Origin: Selenomonas sp. GACV-9
GTDB lineage: Bacteria > Bacillota > Negativicutes > Selenomonadales > Selenomonadaceae
Direction of reading: 5' to 3'
Length of the DNA stretch: 64,000 nt
NCBI GenBank assembly: GCA_900116485.1
Contig: FPAX01000001.1
Span: 62,001 to 126,000 of the forward strand
The notes beneath the pieces are model-generated. The model did no database searches. It had not been told where the DNA came from and saw nothing but the letters and a program-made list of their open reading frames with translations. Below are positions 53,569 to 62,829 of this stretch, one piece after another. The stretch's first letter is position 1. The number at the start of each line of letters is the position of its first letter. The position numbers and the translations under genes were made by a program.

Positions 53569-54006
53569 ATGGCAAAAGTTCTCGTACTCAATGGCCCCAA
53601 TCTCAATCTGCTGGGCACGCGTGAACCGGAAATCTACGGCAGCACGACCCTCAAGGATATTGAGGACATGATGGCCAGACGCGCAGAGGCGGCTGGCATC
53701 GGCATCGATTTCTATCAGTCCAACCATGAGGGGCGGCTGGTCGATAAGATACAGGAAGCTAATCATAACTACGACTACATTATCTTCAATGCGGCGGCAT
53801 TCACTCATTACAGCATTGCGCTGCGCGATGCGATTGCCGCCATTGATGTGCCGCTTATTGAAGTGCACATCTCCAACATCCACAAGCGTGAGGAGTTCCG
53901 GCATCAGTCGGTGTTGGCTCCGGTAGCCATGGGGCAGATCTGTGGTCTCGGCATTGAAAGCTACATGGCAGCGCTTGAGGCAATCATCTACAAACTGCAA
54001 AAGTAA
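53569..54006 (+). CDS. aroQ: 3-dehydroquinate dehydratase, type II
   Basis: 145 residues. NGPNLNLLGTREPEIYG is at the N-terminus (active-site Asn and Arg-containing loop, with the catalytic Tyr), followed by QSNHEGRLVDKIQ, NAAAFTHYSIALRDAI and VHISNIHKREEFRHQS. It catalyses the third step of the shikimate pathway. ATG 53569 follows GGGAGGAAG. It sits just before the aminopeptidase and efp genes, a common Gram-positive order. Confidence 0.95.
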   Translation: MAKVLVLNGPNLNLLGTREPEIYGSTTLKDIEDMMARRAEAAGIGIDFYQSNHEGRLVDKIQEANHNYDYIIFNAAAFTHYSIALRDAIAAIDVPLIEVHISNIHKREEFRHQSVLAPVAMGQICGLGIESYMAALEAIIYKLQK

Positions 54007-54045
54007 TACCTAAGAAAGTTAATTAGAACCAGGAGTTGACCTTTT

Positions 54046-55116
54046 ATGAAACAGAGCCGTTTAGAGGCTGTCCGCGCCCTTATGTCTGAGCATCAGCTCG
54101 ATGCCATTGTCGTGACGAAGTATGTGAACCTGCATTATTTCAGCGGATTCCGCGGCGACGATACGACATTGGTCATTTCACGCGACCAGGCGATGCTGAT
54201 CACCGACAACCGTTATACGGAGCAGGCTGCGCAGCAGGCACCGTTGTTTGAGATTGTCGAGCAGCAGGATGGTCTTTTGGTCAAAACGGCAGAGTGCATC
54301 AAGAAGATTGGTGCCAAGAAGGTCGGCTTTGAAGGCAATGCTCTGATCTATGACGATTTTGTCACGCTGACCAAGCTGCTGGCAGGCTGTGATTTCACGA
54401 CGGCAGTGGCCCTTGATGATTTGCGCCAGATCAAGGATGCGGAGGAAATTGCCAATATCCGCAAGGCCTGCGAGATTGCCGATATCGGCTTTAAGGATAT
54501 CCTGACTTATGTGCGCCCGGGCATGACTGAGGTGCAGGTAGCGGCGCATCTGGAGAACTGCATGCGCGAAAATGGCTCGGAGGGGCCGTCGTTCACGACC
54601 ATCATGGCCTCGGGCATCCGCGGCGTGCTGCCGCACGGCATCGCCACCGACAAGGTCATCGCTGAGGGCGAGTTCCTGACCATGGACTATGGTGCCATCT
54701 ATGCCGGCTACGATTCGGATATCACGCGCACAATCTGCATAGGCCATGCGGATGAAAAGCAGCGCCGCATCTATGACGCTGTGCTGGAGTCCCAGAAGCT
54801 TGCGCTGACGAAAATCAAGCCGGGAGTTTCGGGTAAATCGGTCCATGTAGCTGTGCAGGATAATCTGGCCCGCTATGACCTCAAGCAGTATTTCGGTCAT
54901 GGCCTTGGACACAGCCTGGGGCTTGAGATCCATGAGAACCCGCGCATGTCGCTGAAACGCGACGATATCCTCAAGGAAAACATGCTGATCACCGATGAGC
55001 CGGGTGTCTATATCCCAGGCTGGGGTGGTCTGCGTATCGAGGACACGGTGCTGGTCACGAAAGATGGCAGTGAGCCGCTGACGAAAGCGGATAAAGAACT
55101 CATCGAAGTCATATAA
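54046..55116 (+). CDS. Xaa-Pro aminopeptidase (M24 family)
   Basis: 356 residues. The creatinase N-like domain spans about 1-125. The M24 metallopeptidase domain has its five metal ligands: DYGAIYAGYDSDITRT (two Asp), GHGLGHSLGLEIHE (His), LITDEPGVYIPG (Glu) and GLRIEDTVLV (Glu). It removes N-terminal residues that precede proline. The position upstream of efp, which relieves ribosome stalling at prolines, is conserved in many Firmicutes. Confidence 0.93.
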   Translation: MKQSRLEAVRALMSEHQLDAIVVTKYVNLHYFSGFRGDDTTLVISRDQAMLITDNRYTEQAAQQAPLFEIVEQQDGLLVKTAECIKKIGAKKVGFEGNALIYDDFVTLTKLLAGCDFTTAVALDDLRQIKDAEEIANIRKACEIADIGFKDILTYVRPGMTEVQVAAHLENCMRENGSEGPSFTTIMASGIRGVLPHGIATDKVIAEGEFLTMDYGAIYAGYDSDITRTICIGHADEKQRRIYDAVLESQKLALTKIKPGVSGKSVHVAVQDNLARYDLKQYFGHGLGHSLGLEIHENPRMSLKRDDILKENMLITDEPGVYIPGWGGLRIEDTVLVTKDGSEPLTKADKELIEVI

Positions 55117-55227
55117 TCTGCGAGAAGATGGCAGTGAGCCCTTTTCAAAAGGCAGAAAATATGCTATCATTATTTCGTTACATTGAAATTAAATGCTTAA
55201 AAGGCAATAATTGGAGGGCGTAAGTTA

Positions 55228-55785
55228 ATGATTAATAGTACTGATTTCCGCACGGGTCTCACGATCGAGATTGATGGTGGCGTATGGCAGATTGTCGATT
55301 TCCAGCATGTAAAGCCGGGTAAAGGCGCTGCATTCGTCCGCACGAAGATCAAAAACGTTGAGACGGGTGCTGTTGTTGAGCGCACGTTCAACCCGAACGA
55401 GAAGATGCCGGCAGCACACCTCGAGACGCAGAACATGCAGTTCCTCTATGAGGCTGATGGCATGTACACGTTCATGAACACGGAATCGTATGAGCAGGTT
55501 GAGCTCAACAAAGAGCAGCTTGGCGATGCCCTGAACTACCTCATGGAGAACATGGAAGTTTCCATCCAGACGTTCAAAGGCCGTATCATCGGCATCCAGC
55601 TCCCGAACTCCGTAAACCTCAAGGTAATCGAGTGCGAGCCGAGCGTCAAGGGCAACACGGCTACGGGCGCTACGAAGATGGCTAAGGTCGAGACGGGCTA
55701 TGAGGTCCGCGTACCGCTGTTCATCAATGAGGGCGAGGTACTGCGCATCGATACCCGTACGGGCAACTACATCGAGCGTGCATAA
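55228..55785 (+). CDS. efp: Elongation factor P
   Basis: 185 residues. The KOW-like domain I carries the loop HVKPGKGAAFVR, with Lys at the site that is modified in some bacteria. The remaining two OB domains follow (TYMFMNTESYEQVEL-like sequence and VRVPLFINEGEVLRIDTRTGNYIERA). It promotes peptide bond formation at polyproline stretches. Strong codon bias suggests high expression. A clear terminator follows. Confidence 0.97.
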   Translation: MINSTDFRTGLTIEIDGGVWQIVDFQHVKPGKGAAFVRTKIKNVETGAVVERTFNPNEKMPAAHLETQNMQFLYEADGMYTFMNTESYEQVELNKEQLGDALNYLMENMEVSIQTFKGRIIGIQLPNSVNLKVIECEPSVKGNTATGATKMAKVETGYEVRVPLFINEGEVLRIDTRTGNYIERA

Positions 55786-55808
55786 TCGGTAGATTTTTGA
55801 TGCCTAGG

Positions 55809-55844
55809 ACTGCCGCATCATCAGGTATGGTGCGGCAGTTTTTT
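55809..55844 (+). terminator. Terminator after efp
   Basis: Stem ACTGCCGCA/TGCGGCAGT, extended by weaker pairs, then six T. Confidence 0.9.
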
Positions 55845-55964
55845 CACGATTAATGGGCAAATATTTCCGAACTGGCAGGAATCCCGTCGCCTCTTCGCGA
55901 AAGTATATAAGGTATAAATATACGTTTGGTAAAAGTATTCGCCAAATCACAGGAGGGGTTCATA

Positions 55965-56363
55965 ATGGAAAAGGAAAAAGAAATCCAGAAGAATAGTTCG
56001 TTAGGCTCTATCCGTATTGCTGATGAGGTCGTCAGCATCATCGCCGGGCTGGCCGCTACGGAAGTCGAGGGCATTGCTGGCATGAGCGGCGGCATTGCCG
56101 GTGGCATTGCCGAGATGCTCGGGCGCAAGAACTTTGCCAAAGGCGTAAAGGTCGAGGTGGGCGAGAAAGAGGCTGCTGTCGATCTCTACATCATTGTCAA
56201 ATATGGTGTCCGCATTCCTGATATTGCACTGGCTGCTCAGGAAAATGTCAAACAGGCGATTGAGACGATGACGGGACTTTCGGTAGTCGAAGTCAACGTG
56301 CATGTGCAGGGCGTAAGTTTCCCGCAGGATGAAGAAAAGAATGATGAGGTCCGTGTCCGCTAA
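55965..56363 (+). CDS. Asp23/Gls24 family envelope stress response protein
   Basis: 132 residues. The typical pattern GSIRIADEVVSIIAGLAATEVEG is followed by a glycine-rich turn, VEVGEKEAAVDLYIIVKYGVRIPDIA, and VVEVNVHVQGVSF. Asp23 proteins lie under the membrane and are held there by AmaP, which is the next gene. ATG 55965 follows AGGAGGGG; the longer frame has no such site. It heads an asp23-amaP-DUF2273-nusB cluster. Confidence 0.92.
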   Translation: MEKEKEIQKNSSLGSIRIADEVVSIIAGLAATEVEGIAGMSGGIAGGIAEMLGRKNFAKGVKVEVGEKEAAVDLYIIVKYGVRIPDIALAAQENVKQAIETMTGLSVVEVNVHVQGVSFPQDEEKNDEVRVR

Positions 56364-56377
56364 AAGAGGTTGATGGT

Positions 56378-56947
56378 ATGGGAATAATTAATCGATTCCT
56401 GTTGCTGCTATTGTCTTTGGCAGTGGCGGCCCTATCTTTGGCGGTGCTGTTGGCAGCTTTAGGGAAGCTGCCAGAAGAAGTTTGGCTGGATTCGATTCGC
56501 TATGCGCTCGGGCGCATGGAAACGATTGCGGGAGCCGCAGTTGTCTTTTTGCTCAGCCTAAGATTGTTGGGACAGGTATTTGCCCGCAGTGGTGAGCAGA
56601 CAACCAGCAAGGGTGAGTATGTCATCGAAAGCAGTGCCAATGGCGAAGTCCGAGTAGCACTTGATGCTGTGCGCAATCTTGTGGACAGGCTTGCGCGTGA
56701 GGCTCATGGTGTCCGCGATGTCCGGGTCAAGGTGCAGGCAAAGAATCACAAAGATGGAGCGACGCTTGCCCTTACCTTGGACCTTACGGTCGGACGTGAG
56801 GCGGATGTGCCGAAACTTTCGGAGCAGCTCAAGGCAACCGTACAGCAACAGTTGATACAGACTATGAATCTGACCGATGTGCCAGTCAATATCGTGGTGG
56901 CTGATATATCCGATAAGCAGCCGGCCAAGAAACATCGAGTCGTATAA
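56378..56947 (+). CDS. amaP: AmaP-like alkaline shock membrane anchor protein
   Basis: 189 residues. Two membrane helices lie at about 6-28 and 50-70, then a cytoplasmic Asp23-like domain (GEVRVALDAVRNLVDRLAREA ... VQAKNHKDGATLALTLDLTVG). AmaP anchors Asp23 at the membrane. Identification rests on the two-helix plan, the domain and the gene order; similarity between family members is modest. Confidence 0.82.
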   Translation: MGIINRFLLLLLSLAVAALSLAVLLAALGKLPEEVWLDSIRYALGRMETIAGAAVVFLLSLRLLGQVFARSGEQTTSKGEYVIESSANGEVRVALDAVRNLVDRLAREAHGVRDVRVKVQAKNHKDGATLALTLDLTVGREADVPKLSEQLKATVQQQLIQTMNLTDVPVNIVVADISDKQPAKKHRVV

Positions 56948-56965
56948 GGCGGTGACTCACAGCAG

Positions 56966-57211
56966 ATGAAAGAAGAATTAAGAGAAACTGCCGAGGCTCT
57001 TTGGCAGCAGCATCGTGGCAAAACCGTGGGAACAATCCTTGGCATTGTGCTCGGGATAGCGATTTTATGCTTTGGCTTTTGGTGCACAGTCTTTGTCCTT
57101 TGCTGTGGTCTGATCGGCCTGTTTGTTGGTTCGCAGATGGATCAGGGTGAGGATATCCTAGGAACACTTAGCGATAGATTCTTTCAGCTGACGAACCATT
57201 TTCGGAACTAA
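56966..57211 (+). CDS. DUF2273 small membrane protein
   Basis: 81 residues. Two close hydrophobic segments (about 21-52: TVGTILGIVLGIAILCFGFW and then VLCCGLIGLFVG) form a helical hairpin. GSQMDQG and a helical tail follow. It matches the small third member of asp23-amaP clusters. Its biochemical role is unknown. Confidence 0.82.
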   Translation: MKEELRETAEALWQQHRGKTVGTILGIVLGIAILCFGFWCTVFVLCCGLIGLFVGSQMDQGEDILGTLSDRFFQLTNHFRN

Positions 57212-57235
57212 GAAGAGATAAGAGGAAGGTAAGTA

Positions 57236-57667
57236 ATGAGTCGTAGACAAGCAAGGGAAGCAGCCCTGCAGGCACTTTTCCAGTTAGATTTGAATCAGGC
57301 CGAAACGGAAGAGCAGCAGGGGATGTATGAAACCCTGGCTATTGATACCGCACTGAGTGAGTCTGAGAAGATGTCCGCGCATGACCGGGACTATGTCAAG
57401 ACGCTGGTCCATGGTACGCGGGCGAATCTTGCGGCGATTGATGCTTTGATTTCGGAGAGCTCTAAGGATTGGAAGATTGAGCGTATGGCAGTGGTGGATC
57501 GCAATCTGGTTCGTATTGCTATTTTTGAGATCAAGTTCTCGGAGGAGAAGCTCACGCCAAATATCGCAATCAACGAGGCTGTGGAACTGGCGAAGAAGTA
57601 CGGTACAGATGATTCCAGCCGCTATGTCAATGGAATCCTGGGTGCGATGATGAAACTCGCGCATTGA
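57236..57667 (+). CDS. nusB: Transcription antitermination protein NusB
   Basis: 143 residues. The N-terminal RRQAREAALQALFQLDLNQ and the C-terminal VVDRNLVRIAIFEI, TPNIAINEAVELAKKYG and VNGILG are family marks. NusB with NusE binds boxA RNA in rRNA antitermination. A terminator follows before xseA. Confidence 0.95.
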   Translation: MSRRQAREAALQALFQLDLNQAETEEQQGMYETLAIDTALSESEKMSAHDRDYVKTLVHGTRANLAAIDALISESSKDWKIERMAVVDRNLVRIAIFEIKFSEEKLTPNIAINEAVELAKKYGTDDSSRYVNGILGAMMKLAH

Positions 57668-57679
57668 TAAGAAGGAACT

Positions 57680-57710
57680 GCCAGCCCCGGATTTTTCGGG
57701 CTGGCTTTTT
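57680..57710 (+). terminator. Terminator between nusB and xseA
   Basis: Stem GCCAGCCC/GGGCTGGC and five T. Its presence within an otherwise tight block suggests partial read-through or a new promoter for xseA. Confidence 0.85.
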
Positions 57711-57732
57711 CGCATGTTTGGAGGGAAGGAAC

Positions 57733-58968
57733 GTGGCAATCCATTCTGTCAGTCAGGTCAACAAGTTCATAAAGGGCATGTTCGACCGGGAAAATGTATT
57801 GCGTGGCATTATGGTACGCGGCGAAATCTCGAATTTCAAGTGCTATCCTTCTGGACATTGTTATTTCACGTTGAAGGATGCTGGCAGCTCCCTGAAATGC
57901 GTGATGTTCCGCAGCCGCGCCCAGCATCTGCGCTTTCAGCCGGTCAACGGGCTCAAGGTGGTAGCGGCAGGTTCCATATCTGTTTATGAGCGCGATGGTG
58001 CTTATCAGCTTTATGCTGATTCATTGGCTCCAGAGGGGACAGGCGATTTGGCGCTGGCTTTTGAACAGCTCAAAACAAAATTGACTGGGGAAGGTCTGTT
58101 TGATGCGGTTCATAAACAGGCGCTGCCGGTGTTCCCAAAGAAAATCGGGGTGGTGACATCACTGGCCGGGGCGGTGCTGCGGGATATCTACCATGTGTCA
58201 AAACACCGCTGGCCATCTGTGCAGCTCGTCCTGCGGCCAGTGCAGGTACAGGGGGCTGGTTCGGCTGAACAGATTGCGGAGGCCATCCGGTTCTTCAACG
58301 AAAGTTACCCCGTCGACATGTTGATTATAGGCCGCGGCGGCGGTTCGATGGAGGATTTGTGGTCCTTCAATGAGGAATGTGTCGTCCGGGCTATCTATGC
58401 GTCACATATCCCAGTGATTTCAGCTGTCGGCCATGAAACGGATTTCACATTGGCTGACTTTGCTGCCGATGTCCGCGCGGCAACGCCGTCCAATGCGGCA
58501 GAGCTTGCCGTGCCGGATCGCAGCGAGCTCAAGCGTCATGTAGCCGGGCTAATGGCAAGGCTCACGGCACAGGCCCATAAGGGCATTGAGAGCCGGCGCC
58601 TCAGGCTGGATGCTGTCCTGCGCAGCCGGGTGCTGCAGAATCCGCAGCAGCTGCTGGCTGAACGACGCCAGCGGTTGGATGCTTTGCTGACGCAGCTGCA
58701 ACAGCTGACACGGAATGCCGTGGTGGAAAAACGCCATGCGGTAAGTCTGGCCCTAGAGAAACTCGATGGTATGAACCCCGCCCGCGTGTTGCGTCATGGC
58801 TACTCCATGGCAGAAAAAGAAGGCCAGCTGGTCACAAGTGTTGCCGTATTGGCACCACATGACCGCTTGTCGCTGATAATGAAGGATGGACGTGTACCCG
58901 TCGAAGTCATGGAGACGGCTGCTGTGACAGCTACGAAACGTTCTCGAACCCGAAAGGATGGAAAGTAA
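57733..58968 (+). CDS. xseA: Exodeoxyribonuclease VII large subunit
   Basis: 411 residues. An N-terminal OB-fold (VRGEISNFKCYPSGHCYFTLKD) is followed by the catalytic region (GVVTSLAGAVLRDIYHV, IGRGGGSMEDLWSFNEE, SAVGHETDFTLADFAADVRAATPSNAAEL). A coiled-coil tail binds the small subunits. It degrades single-stranded DNA. The start is GTG 57733 after GAAGGAA. Confidence 0.95.
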   Translation: MAIHSVSQVNKFIKGMFDRENVLRGIMVRGEISNFKCYPSGHCYFTLKDAGSSLKCVMFRSRAQHLRFQPVNGLKVVAAGSISVYERDGAYQLYADSLAPEGTGDLALAFEQLKTKLTGEGLFDAVHKQALPVFPKKIGVVTSLAGAVLRDIYHVSKHRWPSVQLVLRPVQVQGAGSAEQIAEAIRFFNESYPVDMLIIGRGGGSMEDLWSFNEECVVRAIYASHIPVISAVGHETDFTLADFAADVRAATPSNAAELAVPDRSELKRHVAGLMARLTAQAHKGIESRRLRLDAVLRSRVLQNPQQLLAERRQRLDALLTQLQQLTRNAVVEKRHAVSLALEKLDGMNPARVLRHGYSMAEKEGQLVTSVAVLAPHDRLSLIMKDGRVPVEVMETAAVTATKRSRTRKDGK

Positions 58969-58969
58969 G

Positions 58970-59209
58970 ATGCCAAGAAAAAAAGAACTATCTTTTGAAG
59001 AATCGCTGGCAAAACTCGAGCAGATTGTTGCGCAGATGGAGACAGGTGACAGCAGCTTGAAAGAGCTCATGGCAAATTATTCAGAGGGCGTCCAGCTTGG
59101 CAGCAGCTGTATGGCGGCACTTGACCGCGCGGAAAAGACCATGGATTTGCTGGTCAGCGATGCAAACGGGAAGATTCAGGAACAAGAATTGCAGATAGAG
59201 GGAGAGTAA
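58970..59209 (+). CDS. xseB: Exodeoxyribonuclease VII small subunit
   Basis: 79 residues. SFEESLAKLEQIVAQMETGDSSLKELMANYSEG is the full family signature (key words FEESLAKLE and LEQIV; later YSEGVQL). Its start is one base after the xseA stop, as expected for subunits made together. Confidence 0.94.
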   Translation: MPRKKELSFEESLAKLEQIVAQMETGDSSLKELMANYSEGVQLGSSCMAALDRAEKTMDLLVSDANGKIQEQELQIEGE

Positions 59210-59213
59210 TACG

Positions 59214-60095
59214 ATGAAGTTCAAGGAACTGTGGCAGGAAAGACAGCAGCTCGTGGAGGCAGCGCTTACGGCTGAACTCAATAAGGAGACGCCGGTTGAC
59301 CAGACATTGACAGAATCGATGGAGTACAGCTTGATGGCAGGTGGCAAACGCCTGCGTCCGGTTCTTTTGATGGCTGCCGCTGATGCGCTTGGTGCTGATG
59401 GCACGAAGTTCATCAAGACGGGCTGTGCCATTGAGATGATCCATACGTATTCGCTGATCCATGATGATCTGCCGGCCATGGATGACGATGACTATCGCCG
59501 TGGCAAGCTCACGAACCACAAGGTCTATGGTGCTGGCATGGCGACGCTGGCTGGCGATGCACTGCTGACGTTGGCCTTTGAGGTCATGCTGCGCCAGCCG
59601 GGGGCTGATGCCGAGACGCTGGTGCAGGTCGTGCGCGAGATGAGCACGGCTGCTGGCCCTGACGGCATGGTAGGCGGCCAGGCGCTCGATATGGAGTCTG
59701 AGGATAAGCAAATTGACATGGAGACGCTGCGCCGCATGCACATGGGCAAGACTGGTGCATTGTTCCGGGCTGCTATCCGCAGCGGTGCAATCCTTGCCGG
59801 TGCGGATGACAAGCAGCTGGTTGCGCTTACCGAATATGCAGATAAGTTCGGTCTGGCGTTCCAGATTACCGACGATATCCTCGATGTCGTCGGCGATGAG
59901 ACCTTGATTGGCAAGCCGGTTGGCAGCGATGAGAAGAATCATAAGTCGACGTATGTCACGCTGACTTCGCTTGACGAGGCGCGCAAGCTGGCCCAGGATA
60001 CGGTCGATGAAGCTGTGGCCGCCTTGGAAGGTTTTGGCTCTGAGGCTGATTTCCTGCGCGATTTGGTAACGTATCTGGTAGATCGCAACAAATAA
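59214..60095 (+). CDS. ispA: Farnesyl diphosphate synthase (polyprenyl synthetase)
   Basis: 293 residues. The first Asp-rich motif is in LIHDDLPAMDDDDYRRG near 82-98, and the second is ITDDILDVVGD near 219. GGKRLRPVL near 44 binds diphosphate. The length and first motif are those of the bacterial farnesyl/geranyl synthase, which condenses IPP with DMAPP and GPP. It stands between xseB and dxs, so isoprenoid start and elongation steps are together. Confidence 0.92.
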   Translation: MKFKELWQERQQLVEAALTAELNKETPVDQTLTESMEYSLMAGGKRLRPVLLMAAADALGADGTKFIKTGCAIEMIHTYSLIHDDLPAMDDDDYRRGKLTNHKVYGAGMATLAGDALLTLAFEVMLRQPGADAETLVQVVREMSTAAGPDGMVGGQALDMESEDKQIDMETLRRMHMGKTGALFRAAIRSGAILAGADDKQLVALTEYADKFGLAFQITDDILDVVGDETLIGKPVGSDEKNHKSTYVTLTSLDEARKLAQDTVDEAVAALEGFGSEADFLRDLVTYLVDRNK

Positions 60096-60125
60096 ACCGC
60101 AATTAATATTTTGGGAGTGCTTGGG

Positions 60126-62012
60126 ATGAACGCATATCCATTGTTGGAGAAAATAAATAGTCCGGATGACATCAAGAAATACAGCTTATCAGAGCTTGAG
60201 GAACTGGCGCGTGAGCTGAGGGGATTCATTGTCGATACGGTGTCGGCTAACGGCGGCCATCTGGCGCCGAGCCTTGGCACGGTCGAGCTCACGCTGGCGC
60301 TATACAGCGTGTTTCGTTTCCCGCAGGATAAGCTGATTTGGGATGTCGGTCATCAGGCCTATTCACATAAGATCCTTACGGGGCGCCGGGGGCGTTTCCA
60401 TACGTTGCGCCAGCTCGGGGGAATCACGGGATTTCCCAATCGGGCAGAATCGAAATATGATGCCTTTGGTGTTGGCCATGCCAGCACTTCAATCTCGGCT
60501 GCTCTCGGCATGGCCATCTCGCGGGATCTCTGCGGACGCCGCAATGAAGTCATCGCCGTGATTGGCGATGGTGCCCTGACTGGCGGCGAGGCCTTTGAGG
60601 CATTGAACCAGGCTGGCGATCTTGGCAAGAAACTCATCGTCATCCTCAATGACAATGAGATGTCCATCGATAAGAATGTCGGTGGCATGAGCGAATACCT
60701 GTCGCGCATCCGCCTTGATCCGCAGTACAACCGGGCCAAGAAAGATGTGGGCAACCTGCTCATGAGCATCCCGCATATTGGCGACAAGGCCTACCGTACG
60801 GCGCGCATCGTCAAGGACAGCGTGCGGTCGGCACTGGTACCGGGCAGCGTCTTTGAGGAAATCGGTTTCCATTATATCGGACCGGTGGATGGACATAACC
60901 TGAGCTTGCTGCAGGATATCCTCGGGCGGGCACGGCAGATGGAAGGCCCTGTGCTCATCCATATCCATACGAAGAAGGGCAAGGGCTATCTGCCGGCAGA
61001 ACAGCAGCCGGATAAGTTCCATGGCATCGGTGCTTTTGACCGTGAGACCGGCGAATGCCCGAAAAGACAGGGAGCGCCGAGCTATACTTCGGTGTTCAGC
61101 AAGGCTCTTATCGAGCTGGCTGAAAAGAATATGAATATCACGGCCATTACGGCGGCCATGCCGTCGGGAACTGGTCTTAAGGCTTTTGGGGAAATGTATC
61201 CGGCTCGTTTCTTCGATGTCGGCATTGCCGAAGAACATGCTGTTACGCTGGCCGCTGGTATGGCTGCAGATGGCTGTCATCCGGTAGTCACGCTCTATTC
61301 GACCTTTGCTCAGCGCGCCTACGATCAGCTCATGCACGATGTCTGCCTGCAGAATCTGCCGGTCACGCTCTGCCTAGATCGTGCGGGACTCGTAGGTGCC
61401 GATGGTCCGACCCATCATGGTGCTTTTGACTTGTCATATCTGCGTCATATGCCGAACATGACGGTATTTGTGCCGAAGGATGAGGCTGAGCTGCGGGATA
61501 TGCTGGCAACGGCGGTCAAGATGGATTCGCCGACGGCTGTACGCTATCCGCGCGGCGCAGGTTTCGGGGTGCCGCTGGCGGAAGGTTTTGAAGATATTCC
61601 CGTCGGCAAGGCCGAGGTGTTGGCAGAGGCTGAGCAGGGAGCGGTAGCATTGCTGGCTGTGGGCCCGATGGTACATCGTGCCCAGAAAGCAGCGGAGCTT
61701 TTGGCGGCTGATGGCATTGCGGCGAGTGTGGTCAATATGCGTTTCGTAAAGCCTCTTGATACGGCTGTTATTGCTCGCATGGCCGGGAAACATAAGCTGC
61801 TGGCTACGCTGGAAGAAAATGTACTGCCTGGCGGCTATGGTTCGGCGGTGGCTGAGTATCTTATGGATAGCGGCCTTTCCGCTAAGACTTCGTTATTGCG
61901 TTTCGGCCTGCCGGATAAATTCGTTGAACAGGGCAAGCCGGAGGAGCTCTTGGAGCTCTGCGGCCTGCAGGCAGATCAGATTGCAGCAAAGATAAAGGAA
62001 AGATTGAGATAA
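60126..62012 (+). CDS. dxs: 1-deoxy-D-xylulose-5-phosphate synthase
   Basis: 628-residue thiamine diphosphate enzyme. It has GHQAYSHKILTGRR near 75 and the ThDP motif GDGALTGGEAFEALNQAG..., with the metal-binding Asn in ILNDNEMSI. The transketolase-like pyrimidine domain has DVGIAEEHAVTLAAGMA, with the catalytic Glu. It condenses pyruvate and glyceraldehyde 3-phosphate in the MEP isoprenoid pathway. ATG 60126 follows GGGAGTGCTTGGG. Its stop overlaps tlyA by one base. Confidence 0.97.
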   Translation: MNAYPLLEKINSPDDIKKYSLSELEELARELRGFIVDTVSANGGHLAPSLGTVELTLALYSVFRFPQDKLIWDVGHQAYSHKILTGRRGRFHTLRQLGGITGFPNRAESKYDAFGVGHASTSISAALGMAISRDLCGRRNEVIAVIGDGALTGGEAFEALNQAGDLGKKLIVILNDNEMSIDKNVGGMSEYLSRIRLDPQYNRAKKDVGNLLMSIPHIGDKAYRTARIVKDSVRSALVPGSVFEEIGFHYIGPVDGHNLSLLQDILGRARQMEGPVLIHIHTKKGKGYLPAEQQPDKFHGIGAFDRETGECPKRQGAPSYTSVFSKALIELAEKNMNITAITAAMPSGTGLKAFGEMYPARFFDVGIAEEHAVTLAAGMAADGCHPVVTLYSTFAQRAYDQLMHDVCLQNLPVTLCLDRAGLVGADGPTHHGAFDLSYLRHMPNMTVFVPKDEAELRDMLATAVKMDSPTAVRYPRGAGFGVPLAEGFEDIPVGKAEVLAEAEQGAVALLAVGPMVHRAQKAAELLAADGIAASVVNMRFVKPLDTAVIARMAGKHKLLATLEENVLPGGYGSAVAEYLMDSGLSAKTSLLRFGLPDKFVEQGKPEELLELCGLQADQIAAKIKERLR

Positions 62013-62821
62013 TGGCAAAACAGAGACTAGATGTGCTTTTGGTCGAGCGCGGCCTGGCAGGCAGCCGGGAGCGGGCTAAGCGTATGATTATGGCTGGCGA
62101 AGTACTCGTCGACAACCAAAAAATCGATAAGGCAGGAGCAACGGTAAAACCGGAGGCGGAAATCCGCCTGCTGGGCAACGATATCCCGTATGTCAGCCGT
62201 GGTGGCTTGAAACTGGAGAAAGCCATGAAGGAGTTTGGCGTTGAAATCGAGGGGCGCCGTTGTGCCGATATCGGTGCCTCGACGGGCGGCTTTACCGACT
62301 GCATGCTGCAGAACGGTGCCGTGCGTGTTTTTGCCATTGATGTCGGCTATGGCCAGCTGGCTTGGAAACTGCGCACCGATGACCGCGTCGTCAACATGGA
62401 GCGTACGAATATTCGCAATGTGACGCCGGCAGATATTGGGGAACTCTTGGACTTTGCCTCGATTGATGTGGCCTTCATCTCGTTGACCAAGGTCCTGCCG
62501 GTAGCCTATACGCTGCTCAAGGACAATGGGGAACTCGTCGCACTCATCAAGCCACAGTTTGAGGCTGGACGTGAGTTCGTCGGTAAGAAAGGCGTGGTTC
62601 GCGAACCTTCGGTTCATGAGGATGTCATCCGCAAAGTTACAGAGTTTTCCCGTGAACTTGGCTTTGTTCCGATGGCGTTGACGTATTCGCCGGTCAAAGG
62701 ACCAGAGGGCAATATCGAGTATCTTGTCCGTTTGTCCAAGGATAAGTCAAAGTCGGATACGGTAACCGAGGAACGCCTCACTACAGTGGTAGCTGAGGCA
62801 CATGGTGCGCTGGATAAATAA
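62012..62821 (+). CDS. tlyA: TlyA family rRNA methyltransferase/hemolysin-like protein
   Basis: 269 residues. An N-terminal S4 RNA-binding domain (RLDVLLVERGLAGSRERAKRMIMAGEVLVDN) precedes an FtsJ-type methyltransferase (ADIGASTGGFTDCMLQNGA, FAIDVGYGQLAWKLR). In mycobacteria TlyA methylates 16S and 23S rRNA ribose. The place between dxs and nadK is conserved in Firmicutes. The frame begins at the base where dxs stops. Confidence 0.92.
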   Translation: MAKQRLDVLLVERGLAGSRERAKRMIMAGEVLVDNQKIDKAGATVKPEAEIRLLGNDIPYVSRGGLKLEKAMKEFGVEIEGRRCADIGASTGGFTDCMLQNGAVRVFAIDVGYGQLAWKLRTDDRVVNMERTNIRNVTPADIGELLDFASIDVAFISLTKVLPVAYTLLKDNGELVALIKPQFEAGREFVGKKGVVREPSVHEDVIRKVTEFSRELGFVPMALTYSPVKGPEGNIEYLVRLSKDKSKSDTVTEERLTTVVAEAHGALDK

Positions 62822-62829
62822 GGAGCAAA

